Shown piece after piece: positions 26,151-39,200 of a DNA stretch of 64,000 nucleotides (the first letter of the stretch is position 1; every line of letters begins with the position of its first letter). Location: assembly GCA_964030785.1 (NCBI GenBank), contig OZ034975.1, positions 32,517,769 to 32,581,768 on the forward strand, given 5' to 3'. A program made the position numbers and the translations under genes. The notes below the pieces were generated by a model, which saw only the letters and a list, made by a program, of their open reading frames with translations, made no database searches and had not been told where the DNA came from. This stretch comes from Siderastrea siderea (lineage: Eukaryota > Cnidaria > Anthozoa > Scleractinia > Rhizangiidae).

Positions 26151-28730
26151 TGACTAAATTAACAGCTGTAGTGGTAAACACAACTGGCACAGGGGTACAC
26201 AAAACTGACCGAGCATTCCATACAATTGACCAGTTGGTAGAAACAGCTGAGTGACAGGTATATTCAATTCAGTGAGTGATAACATGACTTACTAAGTGGT
26301 ATGCTGGTCAGTTGTGTGTGTCACTTAGTCAGTTTTGGACCACTGTATATGTAAACAACATTTGAAGAGGCTAGTGGAAAGTCTCCTAAGAGATTTTTTT
26401 GGTCAATTTTTTAGCTTGAAAGTGCCTGAATTTTTACATGTGGGCTTTAATTTATTCAGGGAACATGCTGTTTTCTTCCTGCCAGTTTCTGCTTAGTTTT
26501 CCAGAAAAGGCCAAAAACGAGGTCCCCATCTTCTGTTTTCTTTTGTTAAAAACCTAAACAAAAGAAACCAATTGAATTCTTTGCTTCATGAAATAAAAGA
26601 ACAAAATCAAAACAGCGACCAATGCTTTGTCAGATGTGTTTGGTCACTCGTGTATATTATTCAGTAAGTTGGATGTATCACTCAGTCTGTTCTTGTTTAC
26701 AACTGAACATGTAGGTAATGAGGGCCAGGACTCTACTACAGTACAAATCTGACCCTCTGCTACTTTGATGGAAAAAAATGGCAATTCTATTGTACTGTCT
26801 TTTCCCCCCTTGCAAGATTTGTGAGTTAAGTTTGTCCGTCCTGTTTTGACAAATTCTGATAAATAATCACTATCTTTGAAGAAGCGTAGTCCAAGTAATG
26901 AGCGGATAGCAGTCACTCAACATTGGAGTTAGTTAAAAGTGGAAAACCACTTTACACAACTATGCAAGGCACACTGTGTCCTTCAGAGAGAGGGTGAAAT
27001 TAAATTCAAAATGAAAAGAGAAAGTAAAAGACTTGTCGATTGATTTTCCCATTCTGATTTTTTCTGTCCTGCTCTGACAAATTCTGATAAATAATCACCA
27101 TCTTTGAAGGAGCACAGTCCAAGTAATGAGCAGAGTTCATGCTGGTTTGTGATACAAAATTCAAGGAGTATTCAAGGAGTATTCAATCACCAAAAACTGA
27201 GTTTTCAAGGAGTGTTCATAGCAAGTTTACTTGCCCCCCCACCCCCCTCCCGGGATATAAAATGCATTTCAAGGGAAATGACCACAAATGGAACATCAAT
27301 ATTAAGTCTGTAATAATTCATAAACAGGGATGCATAACAAGTTCATAGTTCTTAAAGGGACCAAAAGGGTTGTATATGGTGAAGAAAAGCAAATAAATAA
27401 TCCAATAAAGCAACACTACACCAAACAATAATCTCAACTATTATCTTAACAATATAGTCTGAAAGCAATGTTTTTGTTTTTGACTGAAAGTTGATGGCAG
27501 ACACATACTGACAACAACACTGAAGTACAACATGCTATAGGAAAGGATAAAATTGTTATAATTCTGGCTTGAAATCTTAAAAACTCTTGAACATACAGAA
27601 TGGCAGTAAAACATCATAATTTTAGTGTCTCTATCTGATCATGAAAATCGTCTGCAATAGGAACTAATTTTGCAGAATCCATAATGCGTGTTTGGTGTTT
27701 TGCTCCTTCCATATGAAACTTCGAAGCTGCTTTCCTTATGCTCGCTTATTTAAACTTTTGGCAGCACAGCTTACAATAGGCAGCATGTTTATCATCTTTG
27801 ACACCTTGCAACCAATCTTATTACACACGTCTACAAGCTAAATCAGAATTGAAAACATGTTCAACTCCGTCAGGCATTTCGATTCATATTTAGATGAGTT
27901 TTCGTCCGCTCACCCTAACTGCACATACAAGACGTACAAGATGGCTTCCACCAGATCACATAGTTAAGAAACTGATTCCAGAATGCAATGCGCACAACAC
28001 GGAATTCCACCCAGCATGTAAAATGTAACAGCACAGGCTGAGACGCATATTTTCGAAAATTCTGTCCCTGATTTTAAACTCTGCGCTCAATGTTTTAACT
28101 TATCTTTGAATTACTTTGATATAATCCTATATTATTTCCCATCTGAGCAAAAATTCAAGGAGTTCTCAAGCACTTTCAGCAGAAATTCTTCTTTTCAAGG
28201 GCTTTTAAAACAAGCATCCCTGAATGAGCGGACAGAAGCCACTCAACATTGGAGCTGGTTAAAAGTGGAAAACGACTTCACACAACTATACAAGGCACAC
28301 TGTGTCCTTCAACGAGAGGGTAACATTGAATTCAAAATTTAAAAGTGAAAGTAAAAGATGTGTCAGTTAACCTTTCTATTCTGAATTTTTCTGTGTTGCT
28401 TTAACAAATTCTGACAAAAAAATCACCGTCTTTGAAGGAGTACAGTCCAAGTAATGAGCGGGCAAAAGCCACTCAACATTGGAGCTGGTTAAAAGCGGAA
28501 ACCACTTTACACAACTATGCATGGCACACTGTGTCCTTCAGAGAGAGGGTGACATTGAATTCAAAATAAAAAGAGAAAGTAAATGATTTGTCAGTTGATT
28601 TTTCTATTCTCATTTTTTCTGTTCTGCTCTGGCAAACTCTGATAAATAATCACCATCTTTGAAGGAGCAGAGTCCAAGTAATGAGCGGGTAGAAGCGACA
28701 TTGTATTGAACGACTTTTGACGCCAAAATG
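26151..28730. repeat. Repeat-rich host DNA with a ~200-bp unit in three or four copies
   Basis: The CACTCAGT tract ends near 26340. A unit with AACATTGGAG...GTTAAAAGTGGAAAACC(A)ACTT...CAAGGCACACTGTGTCC appears at about 26920-27120, 28245-28440 and 28470-28690. Between copies, 27165-28200 carries CAAGGAGT-ATT(T)C words at both ends, which suggests an inserted element. No gene supported. Confidence 0.55.
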
Positions 28731-29112
28731 GTAAAACTGCATAAATTTTCGTACGGCCAAACATAAATTTTCATAAAATTATTCAATTGTTATCTTAAAA
28801 CTGACACGTGTGGGCCATCTGCATTCTGTATTTCGTACTAGGCTACGTTTCTCACAGTAGTAAAGGTCATTAACTGTGTTTGGCGATATTTTGGACCACA
28901 TTATTTAAATACAACAAAACCGCCGTTTATAAACAATCAAATTTACAACCGACTGCAAATGGCGCTCGTTTTGAACACACGAAAAACCATTCATCGAACT
29001 GTTTCATTTTACCCACACGAAAAGCATTTTGAAAATGGGCATTTGGAGATTTTGGCTTGATAATTATGGGTTTAAGAGTTGAGATACAATTTGAACAAAG
29101 CAATTGTCTTAA

Positions 29113-30786
29113 CACAGGTAACCAAAGCGTAATATGAGAGTTTGTATGGAGCTGAAATTCGATCGAAAATAATCGGCGGTTTTCCGTCGAAAATACATTA
29201 AAATGGAAATAAAGTTTAAAAAACCTTACCTGTCGTGTGTTTGCTGTGTTTTTATCGCTTTTCCGAGCTTCCGGAGGCCCGGTTTTGGGCGATTTTCTGC
29301 TTAAGGTGTTTCGATACAGATTTTTTGGGACTATACCTAACTTTTTGAATCGGCTCTTAGACAGACTTCTCCTTGTCAGATCAACGTGAAATTTGCAATA
29401 CTTGTTGGTTTTGGATTGAACTTTAGCGTGGTTTACATTTTGTGAAAATCGATATTTCCATGACAACGATAAACAAAAATCCTCGAAAACAGTAAAATTA
29501 AACTTTTGCGCGATCCAGATTTCACTTTGAAAAGCAAATACCAAAATCTTAAACTGTGGTGTATGGAAAACAAAATATACAAGAACAAAAGAATTCTGTA
29601 TGTTTGTTTTGAAGTAAATCGCAAAAACATTTTCAACCTTAGTTTTTGCATAGTAATAGTAAATGCACCGAAAAATAATCAATGCTGAAAATAATGAAAA
29701 TACTATTAAAATGTGTCTTTTACTAACTATTTTACGCCTAGAAAGTTTTGTTGAAACTGGTGTTCGCGATTTGGAGAACGAATTGTTTTTCTAAGATCAT
29801 GGGCGTAATAATTTTGTGGTAATTTTTGAATTTGAGCGCTTTTGCGAAAATCTTAAAGTGCTACTATGATCAAAAAATCACTTTTATTTTTTCTTCGGAT
29901 TTCGAAACTATGTTTGTTAAACACTCCTCAAGCGAAACTATAAGCGTTAATTTTGAGAAGAAGACCGTTAATTTAAACTAAAATTTTCCGGTTTAATGGT
30001 CCGCCATTATTACACCAGAAAGGATACGATGACGTCATACACTCAAGAGCTGTAAAATGTAGTGTGTGAACGCGGCTTACAAATTATGCAAAACACGAGT
30101 TTGAGAGTGTGAAAGCTCAAAACTCCCGTGTTGCATACTAAATAAGGCACTTTCACACACACTGCATTCTACATCTCTTGAGCGTATGACGTCATTGTAT
30201 CCTTTCTGGTGTAATAATGGCGGACCATTAAAACGGAAAATTGCAGTTTAAATTAACGGTCTTCTTCTCAAAATTAAGGCTTATAATTTTGCTTGGGGAG
30301 TGTTTAATAAACATAGTTTCGAAATCCGAAGAAAAAATAAAAGTGATTTTTTGATCATAGTAGCACTTTAAGAACGGCTCGATAGATTTTTTAAAAACAT
30401 TAAACACGCGTGCTTGACGATGTGACCAATCTTAGTATTGAGCCTTATTAGCATTGATTCACTGGAACACTTTTAAATTTAACGTTAAAAAGGAGTCGCA
30501 TGAACCGACGGAAAAGCTTGCGTTACATATTCACAGTTGGCAAGTAAATGCTAATATATTCAAAGTAATGCGTAATTCGTTGCTTCGTGATTTTTGTCTG
30601 GTTTCTTTGTTCTTTGTTGCACTGTAGATTACAACGAAAAGTAAAAATCACGGAGGAATGCGTAAGGTAAGGTTTTTTAAACTTTATTTCGATTTTAATG
30701 TATTTTCGGCGGAAAACCGCCGATTATTTTCGATCGAATTTCAGCTCCATACAAACTCTCATATTACGCTTTGGTTACCTCTGGTC
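29113..30786. mobile_element. TTAA-flanked DNA element with ~120-bp inverted ends
   Basis: Left end GGTAACCAAAGCGTAATATG (from ~29117) and its inverse at ~30764-30783; arms continue through GATCGAAAATAATCGGCGG to AAAAAACCTTACC. TTAA at 29109-29112 and 30787-30790. The open frame 29682-28927 on the minus strand crosses an end and is not a gene. A second foldback element is nested inside. Confidence 0.7.
29857..30367. mobile_element. Nested foldback MITE, TTAA flanked
   Basis: Near-perfect palindrome with ~245-bp arms around a ~20-bp centre near 30115; outer ends AGTGCTACTATGATC and its inverse, bordered by TTAA at 29853-29856 and 30368-30371. Arms include CGCCATTATTACACCAGAAA and a CRE (TGACGTCA). 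Confidence 0.85.
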
Positions 30787-30790
30787 TTAA

Positions 30791-31641
30791 TGACAGTCAT
30801 GGCTGTTGTCTGCTGTCAGAGCTAGTACTAAGTTTGTATTCCCTCGTTTTGACTTAAAACTACCAAATAAAGTCACCTACCGCGTGTGTTATTGACGGAA
30901 TTGCAGTAGCAGGACATCAGGCAATGCCAGAAACCAGAATGTACTAGGAATAAACGACAGGCACAAGAAAAGAATCGAAAATCGCTTGAAGTAGGTGCTC
31001 GTCTCGTCATTGTCTCCTGGCGTGCGCAGAACACATCAACAGCAGGGAGGCACCGCTGACCGCAATAACTGTCGGGCAGTAGTAGACAATCCGCTCGTGA
31101 AAAAAGTGAAAAGGAAAAAGAAACTGTCATCTGCACTGACCATTAATATTTATTTCAATCCTTGCCGAAAAGAGAAATTGTACACATGAAACTCCCCCAA
31201 AATGTGGCGTAATCCAATTTCCGCCACTGTTAGTGCAACTTGCATTCAGCTTGTCTCACCGGGGCAATTTGCTATATTCGCTGCAACCCTTGTTATCTTC
31301 CAGGCTTATGGTAAACCTTTTGCACATTAGCTGCTCACAAAAACAACTAATCAGAATGTCCCTCGTATTATATTGTATTTAATGACGGGTTTTTTTTTTC
31401 AGATCTTATAAAACGGTAGTTATTTTAAACTATCCACCAGTCTAAACAGCAAACCTATCTTTTCAGCTACCGTGTAAAATAAATTCTATTTGATTTATAT
31501 AAACTGATTTTGCAGCCCAGAAGTCATATGTGGAGGTAATCTAGTCGTTTTAGTAAGTTGCCTGATCGATGCCCGACAAGAAAATGTAATTGACATTTGG
31601 TGTTACTTTACACCTTGCTCGTGCTTGACTTACACGATGCG
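30791..31641. other. Host DNA, no gene seen
   Basis: No supported coding or RNA signal; the short open frames here lack domains. Confidence 0.35.
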
Positions 31642-31649
31642 GTGTTAAA

Positions 31650-34600
31650 AGGCTATCTCTAAAACAGAGAACGGGGAATGGAGGAACGGGGAACGGGGAA
31701 CGGGGAACGGGGAACGGACAACGGGGAATCTCTAAAATAGGGAATCTCTAAAACGGGGAATCTCTAAAATAGGGAATCTCTAAAACGGGGAATCTCTAAA
31801 ATAGGGAATCTCTAAAATAGGGAATCTCTAGAATGGGGAATCTCTAAAATAGGGAATCTCTAAAATAGGGAATCTCTAAAACGGGGAATCTCTAAAATAG
31901 GGAATCTCTCAAATAGGGAATCTCTAAAATAGGGAATCTCTAAAACGGGGAATCTCTAAAATAAGGAATCTCTAAAATAGGGAATCTCTAAAATAGGGAA
32001 TCTCTAAAATGGGGAATCTCTAAAATAGGGAATCTCTAAAATAGGGAATCTCTAAAACGGGGAATCTCTAAAATAAGGAATCTCTAAAACTGGGAATCTC
32101 TAAAATAGGGAATCTCTAAAACGGGGAATCTCTAAAACGGGGAATCTCTAAAATAGGGAATCTCTAAAATAGGGAATCTCTAAAATAGGGAATCTCTAAA
32201 ATAGGGACTCTCTAAAATAGGGAATCTCTAAAATAGGGAATCTCTAAAACGGGGAATCTCTAAACTCGAAAATCTCTAAAATGGCAAACCTTAAAATGAT
32301 AGCATCGGTTCTTTAGAAGCTCAGCTTAGCGGGGGTAAACGTCAAGGTCGCGTTCTATGTCTGATTGATTTCGATCACTTCGTAGGTTTCTGGTTTTCAT
32401 GGCTGGTGGGTTAGCTGTCGATGTACAGTACGATCAGACCTCAGACGTCCGTTAAGAAGGGTCTTTTTAGCTTCCTTCAAGGACTATTGATTTCACTAAG
32501 CGGTTTTAAAAAAATAACCTCGTGATCACAAGTTTATGGATCGCAAGATCGGCAAAGATCAGCAACGCTCAACTTTCGGTGAATGAATTTTTACTCGCCG
32601 TCATATTTCTTGGCCTCAGATAACACTTTTCCTGAATTTTTCCTCAAGTGCGACCTTTTATTTCAGGAACGGCGCTATTTGAGAGCATTTCTGATGATTG
32701 CCAGTTCATTCATTCATCGCATTTTCAAGTTTACAGATCTTGGGTTCAGCTTGTAGTCATCGAACTTGTGATCATGTGGTCATTCTTTTCAAACGCGCGG
32801 AGTGAAATCAATGGCCCATGAAGCGGGCCAAAAAAATCCCCCCTCAGAAAACGTCTGAGGTCAATACCAACTATGATTGTCGGCAGGGAAACAAATGGGA
32901 TCATCAGTTGGGCTGTGAATTTCAGAGTTCGCGTTATGTAAATCTCTGCTTGAAAGGCGCACTAATAAATTACCTCCAACCGCTGTGATGCGGCTGATAT
33001 ACCCCTGCTTATCTATCTGATCTATACTCAACGGGCCTGTGGAGCCAGGGTAGCATCTATGAGGCTTACACATACACGTGAACGTGAAAACGTATTTATT
33101 GTAATCGCCAGAGCCTGTATAGCTTACTTGAGCAGATCGACTCATTCGGTAACCTGAAGCGCAAAGCATAAAGGTTGATTTCCACTGTTACGTAAATTTT
33201 ACGTGCGTGCGGGCGTGCATTTAACTGGCTTTACGTGCGTAAATAAAATTAGAGACGATGAATGAACGGCTTACGTAAACGTAAAAAGGTAACTTCCTAA
33301 ATCAAGTTCGGATCTTCTTAAAGCAGCCCTTCCATTATTAAATTTGTAAAGCAGCTGTAATTTGTTTATGGTGACTGCGAACACGGAATCGAATGGAACC
33401 AAACATAACGAAAAAAGGAATAAAACGAAACAAAGCGGAAAAACGAAAAAGAAACGGAAATTAATTTCACGTACATGAAATTATTAAGCTACTAAAATTT
33501 TTCTTAAAATTTCACGTACGTAGCCTGCGTACATACACCAATTATGGGAAGGAATAATTCATGTCTGCACGCAAACGATGTCGGAAATTAAAATATCGCA
33601 CGTGCAACGGTACCACAATTTCTAGTTTTGGGAAAGTCTGATCAATGTCGTCTCCTATGCATTTGGGTAATCACGCAACGCTCCTTCGTGACGACCCAAA
33701 TAACGGCTAAATAGACTCTGTTGAACAAAAATGAAGGCCAGCGAGTATAGATCGTAAACACTTCAGGAAGAGTACTAGCAAAAATCTGTAATGACAAACA
33801 TAGCAGTAAGGCTGATCTGACTACGTAGAAAGATTTGACTTTGCAAGACATCAACACGACACTTTGATAAAACTTCAACAGAGCTGGGTTTCAACCGTAG
33901 ACAGCTGTTTCGCTCTTCTTTAGCTCATGAGTACGGCCTAAGTTGTTCTGGATGCTGGTTCTGGATCGGCGTGCAAGTGAAACGCTGAGTTAAGAAGAAA
34001 ATTACCCGCCGTGGAAAGTATGGCAGCTGAAGAAAGTTTGTGGAAATTCAACAGAGTTAACAAATTGCGGAAAAAGGGTTGCTTAATACATCCAAATGTC
34101 TAGAGGGAAATAAGTTTTGCGAAATTCGATAAGCCCCACAGACATAAATAATTACTACGCCTTTCGATAACGCGAACTGACCGAACTAAACGTCAAAACC
34201 CAACTGGTATTCGCTGTTTTCTACTACCGGCAATCATAAATACATCACCAACCAGAGAACCGTTAAAACGAGAAACCAACAAACTGCTGGTGCTCGCACC
34301 ATTCATACCCCATGAACTTGACCTTTTGACCCCGCTGAGCTGAGTTTCGAAAGGACCGCTGCGAGAAGTTTTTGTTTTAGGGATTCCACTTTTTAGAGAT
34401 TCCCTATTTTAGAGATTCCCTATTTTAGAGATTCCCTATTTTAGAGATTCCCCGTTTTAGAGATTCCCTATTTTAGAGATTCCCTATTTTAGAGATTCCC
34501 CGTTTTAGAGATTCCCTATTTTAGAGATTCCCTATTTTAGAGATTCCCTATTTTAGAGATTCCCCATTTTAGAGATTCCCTATTTTAGAGATTCCCTACT

Positions 34601-34760
34601 TTAGAGATTCCCTATTTTAGAGATTCCCCGTTTTAGAGATTCCCTATTTTAGAGATTCCCTATTTTAGAGATTCCCCGTTTTAGAGATTCCCTATTTTAG
34701 AGATTCCCCGTTCCCCGTTCCCCGTTCCTCGCTTCCCCGTTCCCTATTTTAGAGATAGCC
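31650..34760. mobile_element. DNA element whose inverted ends are 16-bp minisatellite arrays
   Basis: Left end GGCTATCTCTAAAA followed by GGGGAACGG repeats and ~35 copies of GGGAATCTCTAAAATA (31730-32280); right end is the inverse (34388-34760), ~22 copies. The word GTGTTAAA borders both sides (31642-31649, 34761-34768), an 8-bp target duplication as in hAT-type elements. The interior (32290-34380) has no recognisable transposase. Arrays of different length show expansion after or during mobility. Confidence 0.75.
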
Positions 34761-34788
34761 GTGTTAAATTACATACCAGTGGTGTTAA

Positions 34789-36260
34789 GAGCGAATGTTA
34801 CCAACGGTCAAACATTTGGTGGCAACAGCTCAAAAATCAATTCCGCTCATATTCTTATGTTAGGTAGACCTTAATGTGAAACAAATCACTGCATAGTTCG
34901 TTTGGCTGAATATCGATTATTTTCAAGAAAATCGATATTAACGGAATTCACTCAAAATACCGCTTTTGAAGCTCAAAATTTAAGGCAAATCTCGAAGCTT
35001 CGCGTGACAAAATGAAGCATTCCAGAGCAATAAAAAGTAACCAAACTTGTAGAACGATGTTTAAATATATGTCAAAAGCAATTTCAGCAATTTCTGCTTA
35101 TTTATTTTCGCGCTCTAATTAAATTTATCCGACATACTTTTGACTAGATAAAAAATATATCACGTTTAACCCCTGAAAAAAGTATGTGGTACGAAATATT
35201 ATTCGCCAAGAATTTGGATTTCAAGAGGAGAAGGGATGTTCTTTTCCCTCCTAAAAGGATTTTTTGGGGAAATTTATTGACGCGATGTTATAGAATTTTA
35301 AAGTTGGACAAATTGCGTTGATTTAAGCGATCAGAAAAGTCAGCCTAATTAACTCATTGTACACATACACAAACAACTTCACGTTTACCGCAGGTTTTGA
35401 TCAGTCAAGGCATCTTTTGTACAACACTTTAAGCCTGTTTTCTAACGAAAATAGGAAAAGAGAATCCTCACATCAAAAACGGCGGATGTTCGGTGAAACG
35501 GCATGGCAAGTTGCGATATCCTGTCAAGTTTCCTTGCAGTTTGCTTGAATTTTATCATCAACAAGGACCACAGCTCTCATCTGTGATACAGCAACATGAA
35601 GGTTAGAGGATATTGTGTTAAGATCGGTTGTTGGCTGATCAAAACCTGTGGTAAACGTGAAGTTGTTTGTGTATGTGTACACTGAGTTAATTAGGCTGAC
35701 TTTTCTGGTCGCTTGAATCAACGCATTTTGTCCAAATTTAAAATTCTATAACATCGCGTCAATAAATTTCCCCAAAAAATCCTTTTAGGAGGGAAAAGGA
35801 CATCCCTTCTCCTCTTGAAATCCAGATTCTTGACGAATAATATTCCGTACCACATACTTTTTTTTGGGGTTAAACTTGATATACTTTTTATCTAGTCAAA
35901 AGTATGTCAGATAAATTTAATTAGAGCTCGTAAATAAATAAGCAGAAATTGCTGAAATTGCTTTTGACATATATTTAAACATCGTTCTACAAGTTTGGTT
36001 ACTTTTTATTGCTCTGGAATGCTTCATTTTGTCACGCGAAGCTTCGAGATTTGCCTTAAATTTTGAGCTTCAAAAGCGGTAGTTTGAGCGAATTCCGTTA
36101 ATATCGATTTTCTTGAAAATAAATCGATATTCAGCCAAACAAACTATGCAGTGATTTGTTTCACATTAAGGTCTACCTAACATAAGAATATGAGCGGAAT
36201 TGATTTTTGAGCTGTTGCCACAATATTTTGAAAATGTTTGATTTTTGACAACATTCGCTC
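34789..36260. mobile_element. Long foldback element, TTAA flanked
   Basis: Arms of ~610 bp (34789-~35400 and ~35640-36260), ends GAGCGAATGTT and inverse, TTAA at 34785-34788 and 36261-36264. The two arms differ at scattered positions. Non-coding. Confidence 0.82.
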
Positions 36261-36264
36261 TTAA

Positions 36265-39200
36265 GAGGCTGTCTCCCTAAGAGTGTTCCACTCGATCTCG
36301 GACTCAAAAATAGATTTCCTTCAAATTTCTACCACAAATACTGCTATCTATCCCTACTACTAAAATGCACTTGAAATGATCCAAAAGTTCATTTTGCTCC
36401 CGTTTTGAGGATTTGATTGGCAGTATACCGTAAGTGACTAAAATTCGGCTATTTTGGGCGCCGTAGTACGGGGTTTTTCAATTATCGTTTAAAAAGACTT
36501 CGCACCATCACAACCTTCAAATTTACACCCATTTGATAGCTTATTACTTCTTTTTACCGCTCCTGTATCATTTGGACATTTTCCCGATCGAAATCGTGTG
36601 AAACTGAAAATGATAAATGAACTAATCTAATAAGTCACTCGAACTGGACGAAATAGTGCTTTAGAAACATGCCAAAATTCTCAATTGAGGCACTTAGGCC
36701 AGACGTAAAAACCCGTTCTAGACATAGACTAAGCACTATTTCCTAGAGTTATACAATAAAACTTGCGGCAGAATGCGATTCTGAGAAATTGTGTCGAAGT
36801 TTAGTAAGCCATTTTCGCCAATGGTGTCTTGCGTGACATGAATTTCCATTCAAGTGTTGTTATATATATCCGTCTAATTAATTAAAGAGATGTCAATGGT
36901 GGTTCAAAAAATTATACAAAGCACTTCTCCTGTTTTTGCTATGAAACCGATTCTGGAGGTCCAGAACCTCGAATAGACACTGTAGTTACTTTATTTGCCA
37001 CTCACCTTGTTCGATAAATAACTCTCCCCTCCGGCAAAGGATTCAGCGGTTTCATCATAGAGGTGATGAAAAAGTCTTTTTCTCTTGGTCATGAGATAAC
37101 ACGAGGAAGCTATAATTTCTATAGTGCTTTCAGCTATACTTTAAATTCACCAGTTCCAGTCGCCGTGAGTCTTAAGGGGAAACAAACGAGAAAGGAAAAT
37201 GATTCCAACCTCAACCTGGGAGTTGCGTTACACTGTGATCAGTAACGCGATATACAACGGTTCGTCAACGACATTTTATTTTTAACTTAAAAAATAACAA
37301 TGACAGCGAGCAGCTAATACGGCAAGAGCTTTGGGATATATATATAAAATCACTGTCTAAGGAGAGGCTTGTCACAGAGGGTTTTCATTTCTCGCGGTCA
37401 GTATACAAAATTAATTTATATTTTAAATTTTGTCCTTTTCCACCCTCCCCCACCCTAAGAATGTGTTTTCTAAATGGTTTATTCTGATTCCACGAACAAA
37501 GGTTACAAGAGTTCAAGTTATAGTAGAACAAAAGGTCCTAAGACACATCTTTAGACGTGCAAACTGTACTTATTTTAGGAAGGGTGGTGTACTGACTGAA
37601 GCTGGAGCAGGGAGGAGCCATTAGGTCCCGGAAACCATCTCTGCTGGTCTACCCTGCGACACTCTAAGCCCCGTACGTAGTAGAAAGGAAATAACTTTGC
37701 TTGACTAACTGAAACCAGCTCTAAATAAAGGAACCCTGTAGAAGACAGAGGTCATAACGGCTGAATTCCTCATCCAGCGGCTTTCCCCTTTCAAAGTCAA
37801 TAAGGGAGTGGCCATGAAAGGGGAAGGGGGGGGGGGGGTGGAGTGGAGTAAAGTTACGTCCTGGTAGGCGCAGATGCGACGCAATATCCAAATGACGTTA
37901 ATAATTTATCCACGTGCGTCAATGATTAAGGTCAGTATTCACCAAACCTTTTTCTTTTTTTTTTGCTTGTGCGCGAGCCTCCCTTATCCTTACTTGTAAT
38001 TTTCAAGCTCATTCCATTTGTGCCCGTCCGTTTCGCCCAACCAGCAAGAAATAGCAGGCTGTTTTCGCTTGTGCTGTTTCTATAATATGGGATATGTTTT
38101 GGGTCTGTGCTTTTTGCCTCAGCTTCCCGCATTCCTCTAGGCTATTTTTTTCTGTCGGCGTTAACCCTCATACGTACAAGCAATCTCATTCCCCCACTGT
38201 GATACAAGGGATGGGGTTGATAGACTCTTGGATTTCGTTTTGTTACAATATTTCGAAAAAATTTCGCCTTTTGAAGATAGCCTTAATGTGCTCTACGAGA
38301 TGAGGTAGAAAGTAGATATTATCACACAAAAACGATCGAAATTGAAAAGTTTTCATGCTAGACGCGTAAAGTAGGAGATATGCTGTTTGTCGATATCGTA
38401 TACTTTCTCACCGAAAAAAGTTGAAAAACATACATTTTATATCAAACTTTGCCATAATGTGGCTAACGGATACATACATAAAGCCTCTAAAAACGGCAGA
38501 TGCTGACAAAAAATCTGTTTGAAGAAATTGTTAGCCTGCAGGCCTCCTCCCCCTTCTACGTCCCAGGATCATAATTAAGCATTATTTTATTTACAACACC
38601 GACATTCGTGAATAACGTCTTTCACCAAACGAATCAGGTCTGCATTTCGATCTTTTGCTGGAAAAAGAACCTCTTAGCATGGCGACACTGAATATGCCTA
38701 TTTTTTCTGTTCTTATAATAGTCACAAAAATCATAGGCGTCAAAACTATGGGATTTGTGAGCCCGATTTCTTCATTTATATCGTCCACCAAAGTGCAGCA
38801 GTCTCATACCAGAATTGACGGCCTCAATATCTTGATTTTCATCTTCTTCTGGCCGCGCTGTCGCATCCGTTGATGCAGTGCTAGCATCCTGGCCGCGGGA
38901 CTTCTGTCGTGAAGCTAAACGTGAAAAGAAGCTGGTGATCTGGGTCTTCGTGAGCCATTCTTCTTTTTCAAACAGCCTTTCGTTTCTTTCATTTCCTGCA
39001 TTACGTATGCTATTTGCTTGAACTTGATCTGGGTCAGCCTTTTTCCCATGTCCAACTTTGCCGTGGTCTTGTGGCCAGGATTCAAAATTATTTTATAGTT
39101 TAAATTTTGTCCTTTTTCACCCTCCCTCATCCTTCAGAATGTATGTTCTAAAGTGTTCATGTTGATTGCACGAACCAACATTACAGCACTTCAAATTGTA

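Noticed and set aside
28927..29682. 251-codon minus-strand frame
   Set aside because: Starts outside and runs through the end of a TTAA-flanked non-coding element; composition is low-complexity A+T and no domain is visible.
31650..32290. CRISPR-like array
   Set aside because: The 16-bp repeats are contiguous without unique spacers and are mirrored at 34388-34760; this is a minisatellite in a eukaryotic element.
32861..33169. 102-codon frame inside the minisatellite-ended element as a transposase
   Set aside because: No catalytic motif or zinc finger; too short for a transposase.
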